Made by a program: the position numbers and the translations under genes. From an uncultured Devosia sp. (GTDB lineage: Bacteria > Pseudomonadota > Alphaproteobacteria > Rhizobiales > Devosiaceae): a stretch of DNA of 64,000 bases. The stretch covers positions 8,527 through 72,526 of the forward strand of contig NZ_CAMLHM010000014.1 of the NCBI RefSeq assembly GCF_946479885.1, written 5' to 3'. The notes below the pieces were generated by a model, which had not been told where the DNA came from, made no database searches, and saw nothing but the letters and a program-made list of their open reading frames with translations. Of the stretch, positions 8,262-16,914 are shown one piece after another (the stretch's first letter is position 1; each line of letters begins with the position of its first letter).

Positions 8262-10160
8262 GTGGCTTTCCTGACCTTTCTGCAGCGGGTGATGAACTGG
8301 TTCGTCCCCGAGCACCTGAGCGGCGACCTGCACACGCGCAAGCGCGTGCAGATGTTCATCATCAGTCATGTGTTCGGGCCGATCATCGCCACACCCATTC
8401 CGCTGTTCCTCTGGTTCGCCGATCCGCAGCCCTGGCCGCAGGTGCCCATCCTGGCGGCGTCGATCTATGGCTTCTGGCCGTTCCTGGCGCTAGTGAAGCT
8501 GTTTCCGCGCGCCTATACGCCGCTGGCCATGGCCTCAGTGCTCAACCTCACCTTCTGTATCCTGTGGGGCACCTACAATTACGGCGGCACCAGCTCGCCA
8601 TTCCTGGTCTGGTTCGTGCTGACGCCACTCCTGGCCTTCATGTATATGGGGTCGACCTGGACGGCGCGTGTCTTCGTCTTCGGCCAGATCACCCTGGGCA
8701 TTGCCGGGCTTTACGGCGTCTATCTCTTCAGCAACTTCCCCATACACATCCCCGTGGAGAACATGGTGGTGGCCGGTGTGCTGTCCGCGCTGGGGTCGAA
8801 CATCTATGTGTTCATGATGGCGGCCTACTATTCGAGCGTGGTGGACAGCCAATCCGAGCTGATCAAGGAAATCGACCGCCACCAGTCCACGCTCAAGGCG
8901 CTGACCCGCGCCAAGGACGAGGCCGAACGCGCCAATGGCGCCAAGTCGGAATTCCTGGCCAAGATGAGCCACGAGCTGCGCACCCCGCTCAACGCGGTGC
9001 TGGGCTATTCCGAGCTCATGCTGGAAGACGCCGAGCTTGACGGGCGGGGCGAGCAGATTGCCGACTTGCAGAAGATCAGCGCCGCCGGCAAGCACCTGCT
9101 GGCCATGGTCAACGACATCCTCGACATCTCCAAGATCGAAGCGGGCAAGATGGTCCTGCATGTGGAGAATGTCGACCTCGACCAGCTGATCGACGAAGTG
9201 GAGTCGACGGCGCGTCCGCTGGTGGCCAAGAACACCAACAGCTTCACGGTCGAGCGTGGCCCCAATCTGGGGACCATGCGGGCCGATGTCACCAAGCTGC
9301 GGCAGGCGATTTTCAACCTGCTGTCCAATGCCGCCAAATTTACCCATAACGGGCAGATCACCCTGGTCGTCAGGCGGAACGGGGACTGGATGGAGATTGC
9401 CGTTGTCGATACCGGCATCGGCATTTCGCCGGAACAGCAGAAGGTGCTGTTCTCCAATTTCAGCCAGGCCAGCTCCAAGATCGCTGCCGTCTATGGCGGC
9501 ACCGGGCTGGGGCTGTCGCTGAGCCAGAACCTGTGCCGCCTGATGGGCGGCCGCATCGAGATCGAGAGTGAGCTGGGCAAGGGGAGCCGGTTCACCATCC
9601 GGCTGCCGGCGCAGGCGGAGCACACCAGCCACGACACAGGGGCGTCGCCGCTGCCGCTGCGTCCGCGGCAATCGACCGAGGTTTCCATTCACGCCGAACA
9701 CGAGCACGATGCTGCTGTGGCCGAGACCGAGCGCGCTCCGACGACCCTGCATGCCGCCAATCCCGACCAGCGACCGCGCCTGCTCGTGGTGGATGACGAC
9801 CGCAATTTCCTCGAAATTGCCGAACGCCTGTTCGCGCGGGAGGGCTATACGCCCATCTGCACCGACGCGCCGCAATCGGCGTTGCAGATTGCACGTACGG
9901 CCAAGCCAACGGCGATTTTTCTTGATATACTGATGCCGGGTTTCGATGGCTGGGACGTGTTGGCGGCGCTCAAGGCCGATCCGATCACTGCTGATATCCC
10001 GGTCTTCATGATCTCGATCCTCAGCGAGCGCTCCAAGGCGCTGGCGGCAGGAGCAGACGGGATCGTGATGAAGCCGTTTGACGGCAGCAAGGTCAAGGCA
10101 GCCCTGGCTGGGCTCAAGGCCACGCGCGGCCGGCCGCGCGCCAAGGCGGCCAACGGATAA
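8262..10160 (+). CDS. Six-TM hybrid histidine kinase (HisKA-HATPase-REC)
   Basis: Membrane sensor kinase of about 632 residues. Six hydrophobic helices fill the first 190 residues with only short loops, so the sensor is the membrane domain itself. A HisKA domain follows (KMSHELRTPLN, H237), then HATPase with N, G1 and G2 boxes (NAAKF, DTGIGIS, GTGLGLSLS), and a C-terminal receiver with D555 and a KPFD lysine. Starts at ATG 8214 or ATG 8292 are possible; GTG 8262 has TGAGG nearby. The receiver gene is 14 bases downstream. Six TM plus kinase plus receiver is the CqsS layout, relevant because of the oxoamine-synthase-like gene nearby. Confidence 0.87.
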   Translation: MAFLTFLQRVMNWFVPEHLSGDLHTRKRVQMFIISHVFGPIIATPIPLFLWFADPQPWPQVPILAASIYGFWPFLALVKLFPRAYTPLAMASVLNLTFCILWGTYNYGGTSSPFLVWFVLTPLLAFMYMGSTWTARVFVFGQITLGIAGLYGVYLFSNFPIHIPVENMVVAGVLSALGSNIYVFMMAAYYSSVVDSQSELIKEIDRHQSTLKALTRAKDEAERANGAKSEFLAKMSHELRTPLNAVLGYSELMLEDAELDGRGEQIADLQKISAAGKHLLAMVNDILDISKIEAGKMVLHVENVDLDQLIDEVESTARPLVAKNTNSFTVERGPNLGTMRADVTKLRQAIFNLLSNAAKFTHNGQITLVVRRNGDWMEIAVVDTGIGISPEQQKVLFSNFSQASSKIAAVYGGTGLGLSLSQNLCRLMGGRIEIESELGKGSRFTIRLPAQAEHTSHDTGASPLPLRPRQSTEVSIHAEHEHDAAVAETERAPTTLHAANPDQRPRLLVVDDDRNFLEIAERLFAREGYTPICTDAPQSALQIARTAKPTAIFLDILMPGFDGWDVLAALKADPITADIPVFMISILSERSKALAAGADGIVMKPFDGSKVKAALAGLKATRGRPRAKAANG

Positions 10161-10174
10161 GACGGAGTATCGAC

Positions 10175-10570
10175 ATGGCCCTGGTTTTGATCGTCGAGGA
10201 CAATCCGATCAATCGCGACGTGCTTGGCCGGCGGCTGGAACGACGCGGTTTTTCCATCCGCTTTGCCGAGGACGGGCCAAGCGGCATCGCGGCGGCCAAG
10301 GCGCTGATGCCCGACGTGATCCTGATGGATATCGGTCTGGGGGAGATGGATGGCTGCGAAGCCACCCGCCGCATCCTTGCCGACCCCGACATGGCGGCGA
10401 TGCCCATTATCGCGCTCACCGCCAGTGCTTTTGAAACCGACCGGGCCAATGCGCTGGCGGCCGGCTGCATCGACTTCGAGACCAAGCCGGTGGACCTGCC
10501 GCGTCTGCTGGGCAAGATGCAGGCCGTGCTGGGGCCGAAGACGCCGCCAGCGGCCATGAACTTCGCCTAG
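10175..10570 (+). CDS. Single-domain response regulator (DivK/CheY-like)
   Basis: 131-residue receiver without an output domain. The acidic pocket is VEDNPINRD, the phospho-acceptor is D52 in ILMDIGLGEMDG, the switch Ser/Thr is in ALTASAF, and K104 is in TKPVDLPRL. The closest pattern is DivK-like phosphorelay receivers. It lies 14 bases behind the hybrid kinase and faces the oxoamine-synthase-like gene, so it probably receives phosphate from that kinase. Downstream targets are not visible. Confidence 0.92.
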   Translation: MALVLIVEDNPINRDVLGRRLERRGFSIRFAEDGPSGIAAAKALMPDVILMDIGLGEMDGCEATRRILADPDMAAMPIIALTASAFETDRANALAAGCIDFETKPVDLPRLLGKMQAVLGPKTPPAAMNFA

Positions 10571-10626
10571 GCGGCAGCCGGCTTCGGCTCCGCCTCAAGC
10601 GCGCCCTGACGAGCCGGGCGAAGTCG

Positions 10627-11976
10627 TCAGGCGTTGGCGACGCGGGTCCGGCCTGCGTCGGCCTCGCCCTCATGGCCGAGACGATATTCGAGATCGGCTT
10701 CCCGCATGGCAGTGGCCAGGATGGCAACGACCTGGTCGATGTCGTCCTTGCTATGGGAGGCCATGACCTGGAAGCGGAAGCGGGCGCCGCCCTGGGGCAC
10801 GGCGGGATATTCCACCAGATTGGCGATGCCGCCCATGGCCATCAGGCGCCGGCTGGCGAAGCGACCGACACCCTCAAGACCAAGGCTTACCGGCACGATG
10901 GGCGAAGGATCACCCAGGACTTCGAGGCCGGCGCGGGTCATTTCGGCGCGCAGGTAGAGGATATTGTCCATCAGCTTGCGGCGCAGCAGGCGACCCTCTT
11001 CGGAGCGCACGATATCGAGGGCGCGGAGAACCGTCGCCGCCTGCACCGGCGAGAGGGCGTTGGAGAAGGTGTGCGTGGCGCTGTAATATTTGAGGTATTC
11101 GGCGGTGGCGCGGTCCCGGACGGCGATGAAGCCACCGTTGGATGCGAAGGTCTTGGAGAAGCTGCCGATGATGATGTCGGCGGCATCAAGGGCATTCTGC
11201 AGGCCGAGATGTCCCAGGCCATCTTCGCCGATGGAACCCAGATCGTGGGCACAGTCCACAAGGAGCGTGGCCTTGTAGGTGTCGCAAAGCGCCCGCATGG
11301 CCAACAGGTCCGGGGTATCGGAGTGCATCGAGAACAGGCTCTCGGTGACGACAAGGATGCCGTTTTCCTTGTCGTTGACGCGGATGCGCTCGAGCTTGCG
11401 CGCCATCGCGTCCAGGTTGAGGTGGCCGTGATAGTGGATGTTGGTCGTGGCAGCCTTGGCGCCCTCCTGCAGGCAGGAATGGGCCAGGATATCCATGACG
11501 ATGTGGTCGCCGGCACGGACAAAGCCCTGCACCGAGCCGTAACCAGCCGCCCAGCCGGTGGGATAGAGCACGATCTCGCGGCCGCCCAGAAACTGCGAGA
11601 GCCCCTGTTCGAGCAGCAGCGAATTGGCAGTGTTGCCCAATAGGGCCGCCGAGCCGGCGCTGTGGACGCCATAGTCCTCGATGGCCTTGATGGCCGTGGC
11701 CTTGATGGCCGGATGCGACGAGAGGCTCAAATAGTCCTGGCTGGCGAAGTTTATGCCGGAGAAGGCGGCGCCGGTGTCGCTGCGGGCTTCGCAGCGCGCC
11801 TGGGGGGCGCTGGAGGTCGAGCGGGCATAGGGCCAGAGGTCATACTCGCGACGCAGGTTCTGCCATTCGTAGAAACCGGACACGCGCTCGATCAGATCGG
11901 GGCCATGGGGAGACCGGAAATCGCGCAGGCTGCCCGTCAGCGCGCGCTCGGGAACCGAGTTGGTCTTAAAGGTCAT
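10627..11976 (-). CDS. Alpha-oxoamine synthase-like PLP enzyme (AONS/SPT/CqsA fold)
   Basis: 449-residue fold-type I PLP enzyme. Members condense an amino acid with an acyl-CoA (biotin, sphingolipid, 2-amino-3-ketobutyrate or CAI-1 synthesis). The PLP lysine is K275 in GSFSKTF; D241 and H244 match the cofactor Asp/His; H166 in DILAHSCLQEG is the ring-stacking His. The usual DEAHS motif reads DCAHD, so two normally conserved residues differ. TGWAAGYG and AHSCLQEG look more like CqsA than like BioF or Kbl, judged from memory. A 70-residue N-terminal extension exceeds BioF. No biotin or acyl-carrier genes are near; signalling genes flank it on both sides. Substrate unknown. Confidence 0.8.
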   Translation of the reverse strand: MTFKTNSVPERALTGSLRDFRSPHGPDLIERVSGFYEWQNLRREYDLWPYARSTSSAPQARCEARSDTGAAFSGINFASQDYLSLSSHPAIKATAIKAIEDYGVHSAGSAALLGNTANSLLLEQGLSQFLGGREIVLYPTGWAAGYGSVQGFVRAGDHIVMDILAHSCLQEGAKAATTNIHYHGHLNLDAMARKLERIRVNDKENGILVVTESLFSMHSDTPDLLAMRALCDTYKATLLVDCAHDLGSIGEDGLGHLGLQNALDAADIIIGSFSKTFASNGGFIAVRDRATAEYLKYYSATHTFSNALSPVQAATVLRALDIVRSEEGRLLRRKLMDNILYLRAEMTRAGLEVLGDPSPIVPVSLGLEGVGRFASRRLMAMGGIANLVEYPAVPQGGARFRFQVMASHSKDDIDQVVAILATAMREADLEYRLGHEGEADAGRTRVANA

Positions 11977-12012
11977 GGTCTTCTCCGCAAAGGGACCTGC
12001 CGTGTTTCAATA

Positions 12013-12046
12013 AGGCAAGCGATGGGGTGGCGCTCAGAGCTTGCCT
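12013..12046. promoter_or_regulatory. Inverted repeat upstream of the oxoamine-synthase-like gene
   Basis: Perfect 8-bp arms AGGCAAGC (12013-12020) and GCTTGCCT (12039-12046) separated by 18 bases, 37-70 bases before the start codon of the minus-strand gene and within the divergent region shared with the GGDEF-EAL gene. The arm spacing suits a dimeric regulator, but a leader hairpin is also possible. Confidence 0.45.
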
Positions 12047-12116
12047 AGTGCCGCAGTTTATTATGAATTGCCCCGCCAACGTGCATTCGAAATTAAGAAA
12101 AGGTTAATTGTAGCAT

Positions 12117-12134
12117 TTTGGGGCCGAGACGCAG
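12117..12134 (+). promoter_or_regulatory. Leader motif shared with the hybrid kinase gene, copy 2
   Basis: TTGGGGCCGAGACGCAGC, about 23 bases before the GTG of the GGDEF-EAL gene. It aligns with the 8217-8236 motif with one inserted base and one substitution, and the distance to the start codon is nearly the same. This suggests joint control of the two genes. Confidence 0.4.
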
Positions 12135-12156
12135 CCAAGCTCACACGCAAAATTAA

Positions 12157-14580
12157 GTGCTGCGCGACATCCTGCGGTCCATGAGCGTCATACCGGGTTC
12201 GGGCCTGATTTCCCTGATCAACGGCTTCGTCGACCGGGCTATTGGCGCGGACGGCCTGACGCCGCGTGTCCGCGACAAGCTGCTGCGCCAGCAACTGGGG
12301 TCGGTGGCGCGCATGGCGCCCGCCATGCTGGCGGCCTCGCTGGTCGTTTTGGCCGTGTTTTTGGCGTTGACCTGGCAGACAGCACAGTTCTGGCCCGTGC
12401 TGGTTGCCGCGGGGGTCATCGTCCTGATCGGGGTGCATGGCAGCTACCTTTCCGTCGTCAAAGTGCCCAGCAGGGGTGACGGAACGCCCCGTGCCGCAGT
12501 CATGCGCACCATCATCTATGCGACGCTGCTGGGGTGCCTGTGGGGCTTTGTCCTCACCGTGCTGCCGCTGGACCAGAACCCCACCATGCGCGCTGCCTCG
12601 ACCATCGGCGTTGGCGGACTGTTCTGCGTGGCGATGATGGCGCTGGTCCACTACCCGCAGGCGCTGGCGGCATTCTGCATCCCACTCATCGTCGGCGCGC
12701 TGAGCACGGTGCTCAGCCTCGACAGCGTGCCCGACATCTGGGTGCAGGCGACGCTGCTGATGGGCTTCACGTTCATCATGGTGGTGGTCACGCTCCATCA
12801 TGCGGCGGCCTTTGCCGCACACCGGGCTTCGGAAACGCTGGTCAAGGAGAAGGGCGAGATCATTGGCCTCTTGCTGCGCGAATTCGAGCAAAGCGCCTCC
12901 GACTGGATCTGGGGCTTTGATGCCGATGGGGCCATCAACCGCATGTCGGCCGGATTTACCGCGGCAACCGGGGTGGCCGAGGACGCGCTGCGCGGCGCCG
13001 ATTTCATCCATTTCCTGCGCTGCATCACCCCGCCCGATGACCCGCTGATGGTGCATGTCGAACGCGATGTGTACAAGCGACATACGTTCCAGGACATCGA
13101 ACTGCGGGTGACCGCCGACGGGCGAGAGTGCTGGTGGAGCCTGACCGGCAAGCCGGCTTTCGACGAAACGGGCAATTACCTGGGCTATATCGGCACGGGA
13201 TCGGACGTGACCGAGCGCAAGATTGCCGAGCGTCGCATCACCATGCTGGCGCATCACGACCCGATGACCGGGCTGCTCAACCGCATCAAGTTCACCGAGC
13301 AGCTCAGCAGTTGCGTCGCACGGCTGGATCGCTACGGCACGCCGTTCTCGGTGATGTTCCTGGACCTCGACCAGTTCAAGTCTGTCAATGACAACCATGG
13401 CCACCTGGCCGGCGACAAGGTGCTGATCGAGATTGCCCGCCGTATCCAGGGCCTGGTGCGCGAGACCGATCTGGTCGCGCGGCTGGGCGGGGACGAGTTT
13501 GCGATCATCCTGCCCAATGACAGCAACGCGGATGGCCTTGGCCGCATGGCCATGCGCCTGATCGAGGAGATCAAGCGACCGGTGGCGATCGACGGCGATC
13601 AGGTGAGCATCGGGGTGAGCGTGGGCGTGGCCATCGCGCCGATGAATGGCACGCGTGCCGACGAAATCCTGCGCAATGCCGACCTAGCGCTCTATCGCGC
13701 CAAGACGGATGGGCGCTCGGTGTTCCGCTTCTTTGAAAGCCAGATGGATTCGGACGCACGCGATCGCCGGTTGCTCGAGGTGGAGCTGCGCGATGCGATC
13801 CACAATGATGAGCTGGTGCTGTATTACCAGCCGCAGGTATCGGCGGCCGACGCGACCCCGACGGGCTTTGAGGCCCTGATCCGCTGGAACCACCCGGTTC
13901 GCGGCCTGGTGTCACCGGCCGAGTTCATTCCCATTGCCGAGCAGTCGAACCTGATCGTCGATATCGGCGACTGGACGATCCTGCAGGCATGCCTCACGGC
14001 CGCAGGTTGGCCCGAGCATCTGACTGTCGCGGTCAACCTGTCCACCAAGCATTTCCGCCGTTCCGACATTGCCGAGGTGGTGAAGCGCGCGCTGGCGATT
14101 TCCGGGCTCGCGGCCCGGCGGCTCGAAATCGAGATCACCGAAGGGCTGCTGATGGAAAATTCGGCCGAGGTGATCGACAAGCTGCGCGAAATCCGGGCGC
14201 TGGGCGTGACGATCGCCATGGACGATTTCGGCACCGGCTATTCGAGCCTCAGCCACCTGCTGAAATTCCCCTTCGACAAGATCAAGATCGACCGTTCCTT
14301 CGTCGACGCGTCCGGCAATGACGAGGTGGCACGCGATTTCCTCAAGGCCATTGCCTCGCTGGGCAAGACGCTCAAGCTGGAAATCACCGCCGAGGGGGTC
14401 GAGACCAGGGCGCAGGCGGAGTTCCTGGCCGAGATTGCCTGCCACCAATTGCAGGGCTTCTACTTTTCTCGGCCGCTCGACCACATCGCGCTGGCCCATT
14501 ACCTGCTGACGCATGTGGCGCCGCTGGCGCCCGCGCTCAAGGCTGAAGCGGAACGGCGGCTGTCGGCGCTGGCTGGGTAG
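12157..14580 (+). CDS. Membrane PAS-GGDEF-EAL c-di-GMP enzyme
   Basis: 807-residue bifunctional c-di-GMP protein. About six hydrophobic helices lie in residues 45-230, then a PAS domain with PAC tail (about 245-355), a GGDEF domain with intact RLGGDEF (444-448 is GGDEF) and an RETD inhibitory site five residues before it, and an EAL domain with FEALIRWNHP, EITEG and MDDFGTGYSSLSHL. Both active sites look intact, so either or both activities are possible. The start is GTG 12157 or ATG 12181. It is divergent from the oxoamine-synthase-like gene and shares a leader motif with the hybrid kinase. Confidence 0.92.
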   Translation: MLRDILRSMSVIPGSGLISLINGFVDRAIGADGLTPRVRDKLLRQQLGSVARMAPAMLAASLVVLAVFLALTWQTAQFWPVLVAAGVIVLIGVHGSYLSVVKVPSRGDGTPRAAVMRTIIYATLLGCLWGFVLTVLPLDQNPTMRAASTIGVGGLFCVAMMALVHYPQALAAFCIPLIVGALSTVLSLDSVPDIWVQATLLMGFTFIMVVVTLHHAAAFAAHRASETLVKEKGEIIGLLLREFEQSASDWIWGFDADGAINRMSAGFTAATGVAEDALRGADFIHFLRCITPPDDPLMVHVERDVYKRHTFQDIELRVTADGRECWWSLTGKPAFDETGNYLGYIGTGSDVTERKIAERRITMLAHHDPMTGLLNRIKFTEQLSSCVARLDRYGTPFSVMFLDLDQFKSVNDNHGHLAGDKVLIEIARRIQGLVRETDLVARLGGDEFAIILPNDSNADGLGRMAMRLIEEIKRPVAIDGDQVSIGVSVGVAIAPMNGTRADEILRNADLALYRAKTDGRSVFRFFESQMDSDARDRRLLEVELRDAIHNDELVLYYQPQVSAADATPTGFEALIRWNHPVRGLVSPAEFIPIAEQSNLIVDIGDWTILQACLTAAGWPEHLTVAVNLSTKHFRRSDIAEVVKRALAISGLAARRLEIEITEGLLMENSAEVIDKLREIRALGVTIAMDDFGTGYSSLSHLLKFPFDKIKIDRSFVDASGNDEVARDFLKAIASLGKTLKLEITAEGVETRAQAEFLAEIACHQLQGFYFSRPLDHIALAHYLLTHVAPLAPALKAEAERRLSALAG

Positions 14581-14608
14581 CGGCGGAGATGAGTCTTGGT
14601 TGGGATAC

Positions 14609-14722
14609 CCCCACCTAACCTCCCCCTGATAGGGGGAGGAATCCGGGCAGTGGTTGGGGTAGCATCGAGCCTCAAACCCGATCTGTCCCTCCCCCTATCA
14701 GGGGGAGGTCAGGAGGGGGTAC
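14609..14722. repeat. Type A intergenic inverted repeat, copy 2 (GATA/TATC variant)
   Basis: Two palindromic blocks, CCTCCCCCTGATAGGGGGAGG and CCTCCCCCTATCAGGGGGAGG (written here as block names of the same 21-bp class; each reads CCTCCCCCT-core-AGGGGGAGG), flanked by CCCCCACC and GGGGGT arms. It lies between two convergent genes and probably acts as a bidirectional terminator. The core differs from the TTGT and TTGA copies elsewhere. Confidence 0.8.
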
Positions 14723-14731
14723 TCCGAGGCC

Positions 14732-15874
14732 TCAGTCCTCCAGCAGATATGCCCCGGCCCGGGTCGGCAGCACCTCGGTTCCCACGATCTTGGCGATGCT
14801 GGCGCCGCGCACGACATATTTGCCCATGACGCGCGACAGCACGAAGCCATCGGTTCCGGCCAGGATCGGCCGGCGCGCTACGAAGGCCTCGGGGCCGTCC
14901 ATGGCGATGAGGTCGGCGATAGGCTGTCCCTTGTGCACGCGATCGCCGAGCTCGACGCGATAGGCCAGCAGGCCCGGGGCGTCGACGCGCAGAACTTCGG
15001 TCGCCTCGAAGGGCGTCGGTGCGGGCGCCGGAGCCGGTTTCGGTTCGGGGTCGGCCTCTATGAGCCCGCGGCCGGCGAAGAAGCCGAAGAGCCCGGCGGC
15101 ATCCTGCTGGCCGATGGCATCGAAGCTGTCGGCACGACCACGATATTCCAGCGTCGCCGCTTCTGTAGCCGCTGGAATGGGGTGGTCGGGATGAGCAAGA
15201 CGGGCCTTGCGATAGAGCGTGGGCAGCACCTCGTCGAACGAGCCGCCGCCACTATCCTCGGCGGTGAGGGTCGCCGCGACACCCATCCAGTCGGCCAGGT
15301 CCTGCAGGCCGGGCATCAGCTCGGGCGAGGTGAAGATGTGCTTGAGGCTGTCGTCGTCGCAGTGCAGGTCGAGGACAATGTCCGCAGCGGCAGCGGATTT
15401 GAGGACGAGCAGGCGCAGCTGCTGGATGGCCGTGCGTGGCTGCTGGCTGTCGATCCAGTCGGCAACGGCGGCGCGGATGATGGCGACATTGGCGCTGATA
15501 TCGCCGGTCAGCTTGCCGGCAATGGCTTCGGCCACCTGCGGATAAAGATCGGGCCAGCGGCGGTTGTAGTTGACGCCGGTCTCGATGTCGTAGCGGCCGA
15601 TGTGATGGCGCAGCGAATAGTTGGCGAGGCCGAGCGGGTTCACCGATGGGAAGATGGTAAAATGTGCCTTGAGCTGGCCAGCGGCATCGGCATCGCGCAG
15701 CCGGGGCAGCAGGTGGTGCAGGGCCATGGTGCCGGGCTGCTCGTCGGCGTGGAGGGCCGCCTGCAGGTGGACGCGCGTTTCGGCATCGGCCGGCCCCACG
15801 GTGTACCAATAGAGCCTGGTGGTGGCGCCGGGCGTGTCGCCAGCAAGGTTGGTGTGGTGCAGCTGAAAGGTCAT
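14732..15874 (-). CDS. Succinylglutamate desuccinylase/aspartoacylase-family deacylase
   Basis: 380-residue M14-like zinc hydrolase. The zinc pair is visible in ALHADEQPG (H and E three apart) and the third ligand in IVLDLHCDDD. An arginine/asparagine-rich segment VNYNRRWPDL follows the family substrate site. The last 90 residues form a small beta-rich domain with VELGDRVHKGQPIADL, biotinyl/lipoyl-like, as in other AstE-type proteins. It is the last gene of the polar amino-acid ABC operon, 9 bases behind the MTH1187-type gene. It may deacylate an imported N-acyl amino acid; the substrate is not visible. Confidence 0.85.
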   Translation of the reverse strand: MTFQLHHTNLAGDTPGATTRLYWYTVGPADAETRVHLQAALHADEQPGTMALHHLLPRLRDADAAGQLKAHFTIFPSVNPLGLANYSLRHHIGRYDIETGVNYNRRWPDLYPQVAEAIAGKLTGDISANVAIIRAAVADWIDSQQPRTAIQQLRLLVLKSAAAADIVLDLHCDDDSLKHIFTSPELMPGLQDLADWMGVAATLTAEDSGGGSFDEVLPTLYRKARLAHPDHPIPAATEAATLEYRGRADSFDAIGQQDAAGLFGFFAGRGLIEADPEPKPAPAPAPTPFEATEVLRVDAPGLLAYRVELGDRVHKGQPIADLIAMDGPEAFVARRPILAGTDGFVLSRVMGKYVVRGASIAKIVGTEVLPTRAGAYLLED

Positions 15875-15883
15875 GCGAAGTCC

Positions 15884-16171
15884 TCAGGCGAGGGCGGCCA
15901 GCTTGTCGGCCATGGTCTGGGCTTTGTCGTTTCGGGTGGAAAACGACATGGTGCAGAAGATGCGTTCGACGCCCATGTCATGCAGCCGGGCGCAGCAGGC
16001 TTCGACGCAGGCGGTGACGGCGGCCATCTCGCCTTCGATATTGGTGCCGTTGGCGTGCATCTGGTGGCTCAGCCCCGAGGCGTCGATGATGGTCGCTACC
16101 TCCCTTATGTAGCGGGAGACGGATGGGCCGGCGCCCATCGGGACGATGCAGAGATCGGCAATGATCTTCAT
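15884..16171 (-). CDS. MTH1187/YkoF-type thiamine-binding-like protein
   Basis: 95-residue protein starting MKIIADLCIVPMG, with GPSVSRYIREVATII and a central GTNIEGEM, the pattern of the MTH1187 (DUF77) ferredoxin-like fold described as binding thiamine. The ATG at 16171 has GAGGAA 6 bases upstream; longer in-frame starts run into the permease gene. It lies between the ABC permease and the deacylase in one operon. A role in binding the imported compound or a related small molecule is inference. Confidence 0.82.
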   Translation of the reverse strand: MKIIADLCIVPMGAGPSVSRYIREVATIIDASGLSHQMHANGTNIEGEMAAVTACVEACCARLHDMGVERIFCTMSFSTRNDKAQTMADKLAALA

Positions 16172-16179
16172 GGTGTTCC

Positions 16180-16914
16180 TCAGCGCAGCCATTTGGGGGC
16201 GAAGCGCAGGCCGGGCGCCGCCGGCATGTGACGCATCAGCCGTCGATAGACCAGACCGAACAGGAAGAAAACCACCAGCGACACGGCCAGGAACCACAGG
16301 GCGGCGACCGAAAAGTGGAGGAACGCGTTGTAGTCGCGCTCGAACAGATCCTTGGCCGTGATCATCAGGTCCCGCTGCTGGCCGATGACCGGCAGGGCGA
16401 AGTAGACGATGGCCGTGGCGTGGAACAGGAACACCACTTCATTGGTATAGGCGGGCCAGGCGAGGCGGATGAGGTTGGGCCAGACGATATGGCGGAACTG
16501 CTGGGACTGGCTCATGCCATAGGCGCGGGCCGCCTCTATCTCGCCGCGTGGTACAGCACGCAGCGCGCCATAGAAGATCTCGGCGGTGTAGGCACCGGTA
16601 TTGAGCGTCAGCACCAGCGGGCCAATGAACAGCGGATGCAGCACGAACCAGGAGATGCCCCAGGGCTTCCACAGGGCCACATTGAACGACAGGGCCAGGG
16701 AGTAGAGCATGAAGAACTGGATGAAGAGCGGCGAGCCGCGGAAGGCGTAGATATAGCCGCGGCTGAGGCGCGAGATCACCGGGTTGGGCGATGCCTTGCC
16801 AAGGGCCAGGACCACGGCGAAGAGGAAGCCGAGCGGGATGGATGCGGCAGCAAAGTAGATGTTGAACACCACGGCCGGCGCAAAGGTGGCGATTTCCTGG
16901 AACAGGCGATCCAT
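16180..16914 (-). CDS. Polar amino-acid ABC transporter permease (HisM type)
   Basis: 244-residue inner-membrane subunit with five or six helices and the EAA loop AARAYGMSQSQQFRHIVWPNL near residues 130-150 that docks on the ATPase. Typical HisM/GltL-group length. Its start codon shares one base with the stop codon of the HisQ-type gene, so translation is coupled. It forms a heterodimeric channel with that protein. Confidence 0.92.
   Translation of the reverse strand: MDRLFQEIATFAPAVVFNIYFAAASIPLGFLFAVVLALGKASPNPVISRLSRGYIYAFRGSPLFIQFFMLYSLALSFNVALWKPWGISWFVLHPLFIGPLVLTLNTGAYTAEIFYGALRAVPRGEIEAARAYGMSQSQQFRHIVWPNLIRLAWPAYTNEVVFLFHATAIVYFALPVIGQQRDLMITAKDLFERDYNAFLHFSVAALWFLAVSLVVFFLFGLVYRRLMRHMPAAPGLRFAPKWLR

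Noticed and set aside
12061..13404. 447-codon minus-strand open frame over the GGDEF-EAL gene
   Set aside because: Low-complexity Gln/His/Arg composition, no family features, opposite a clear PAS-GGDEF-EAL protein.
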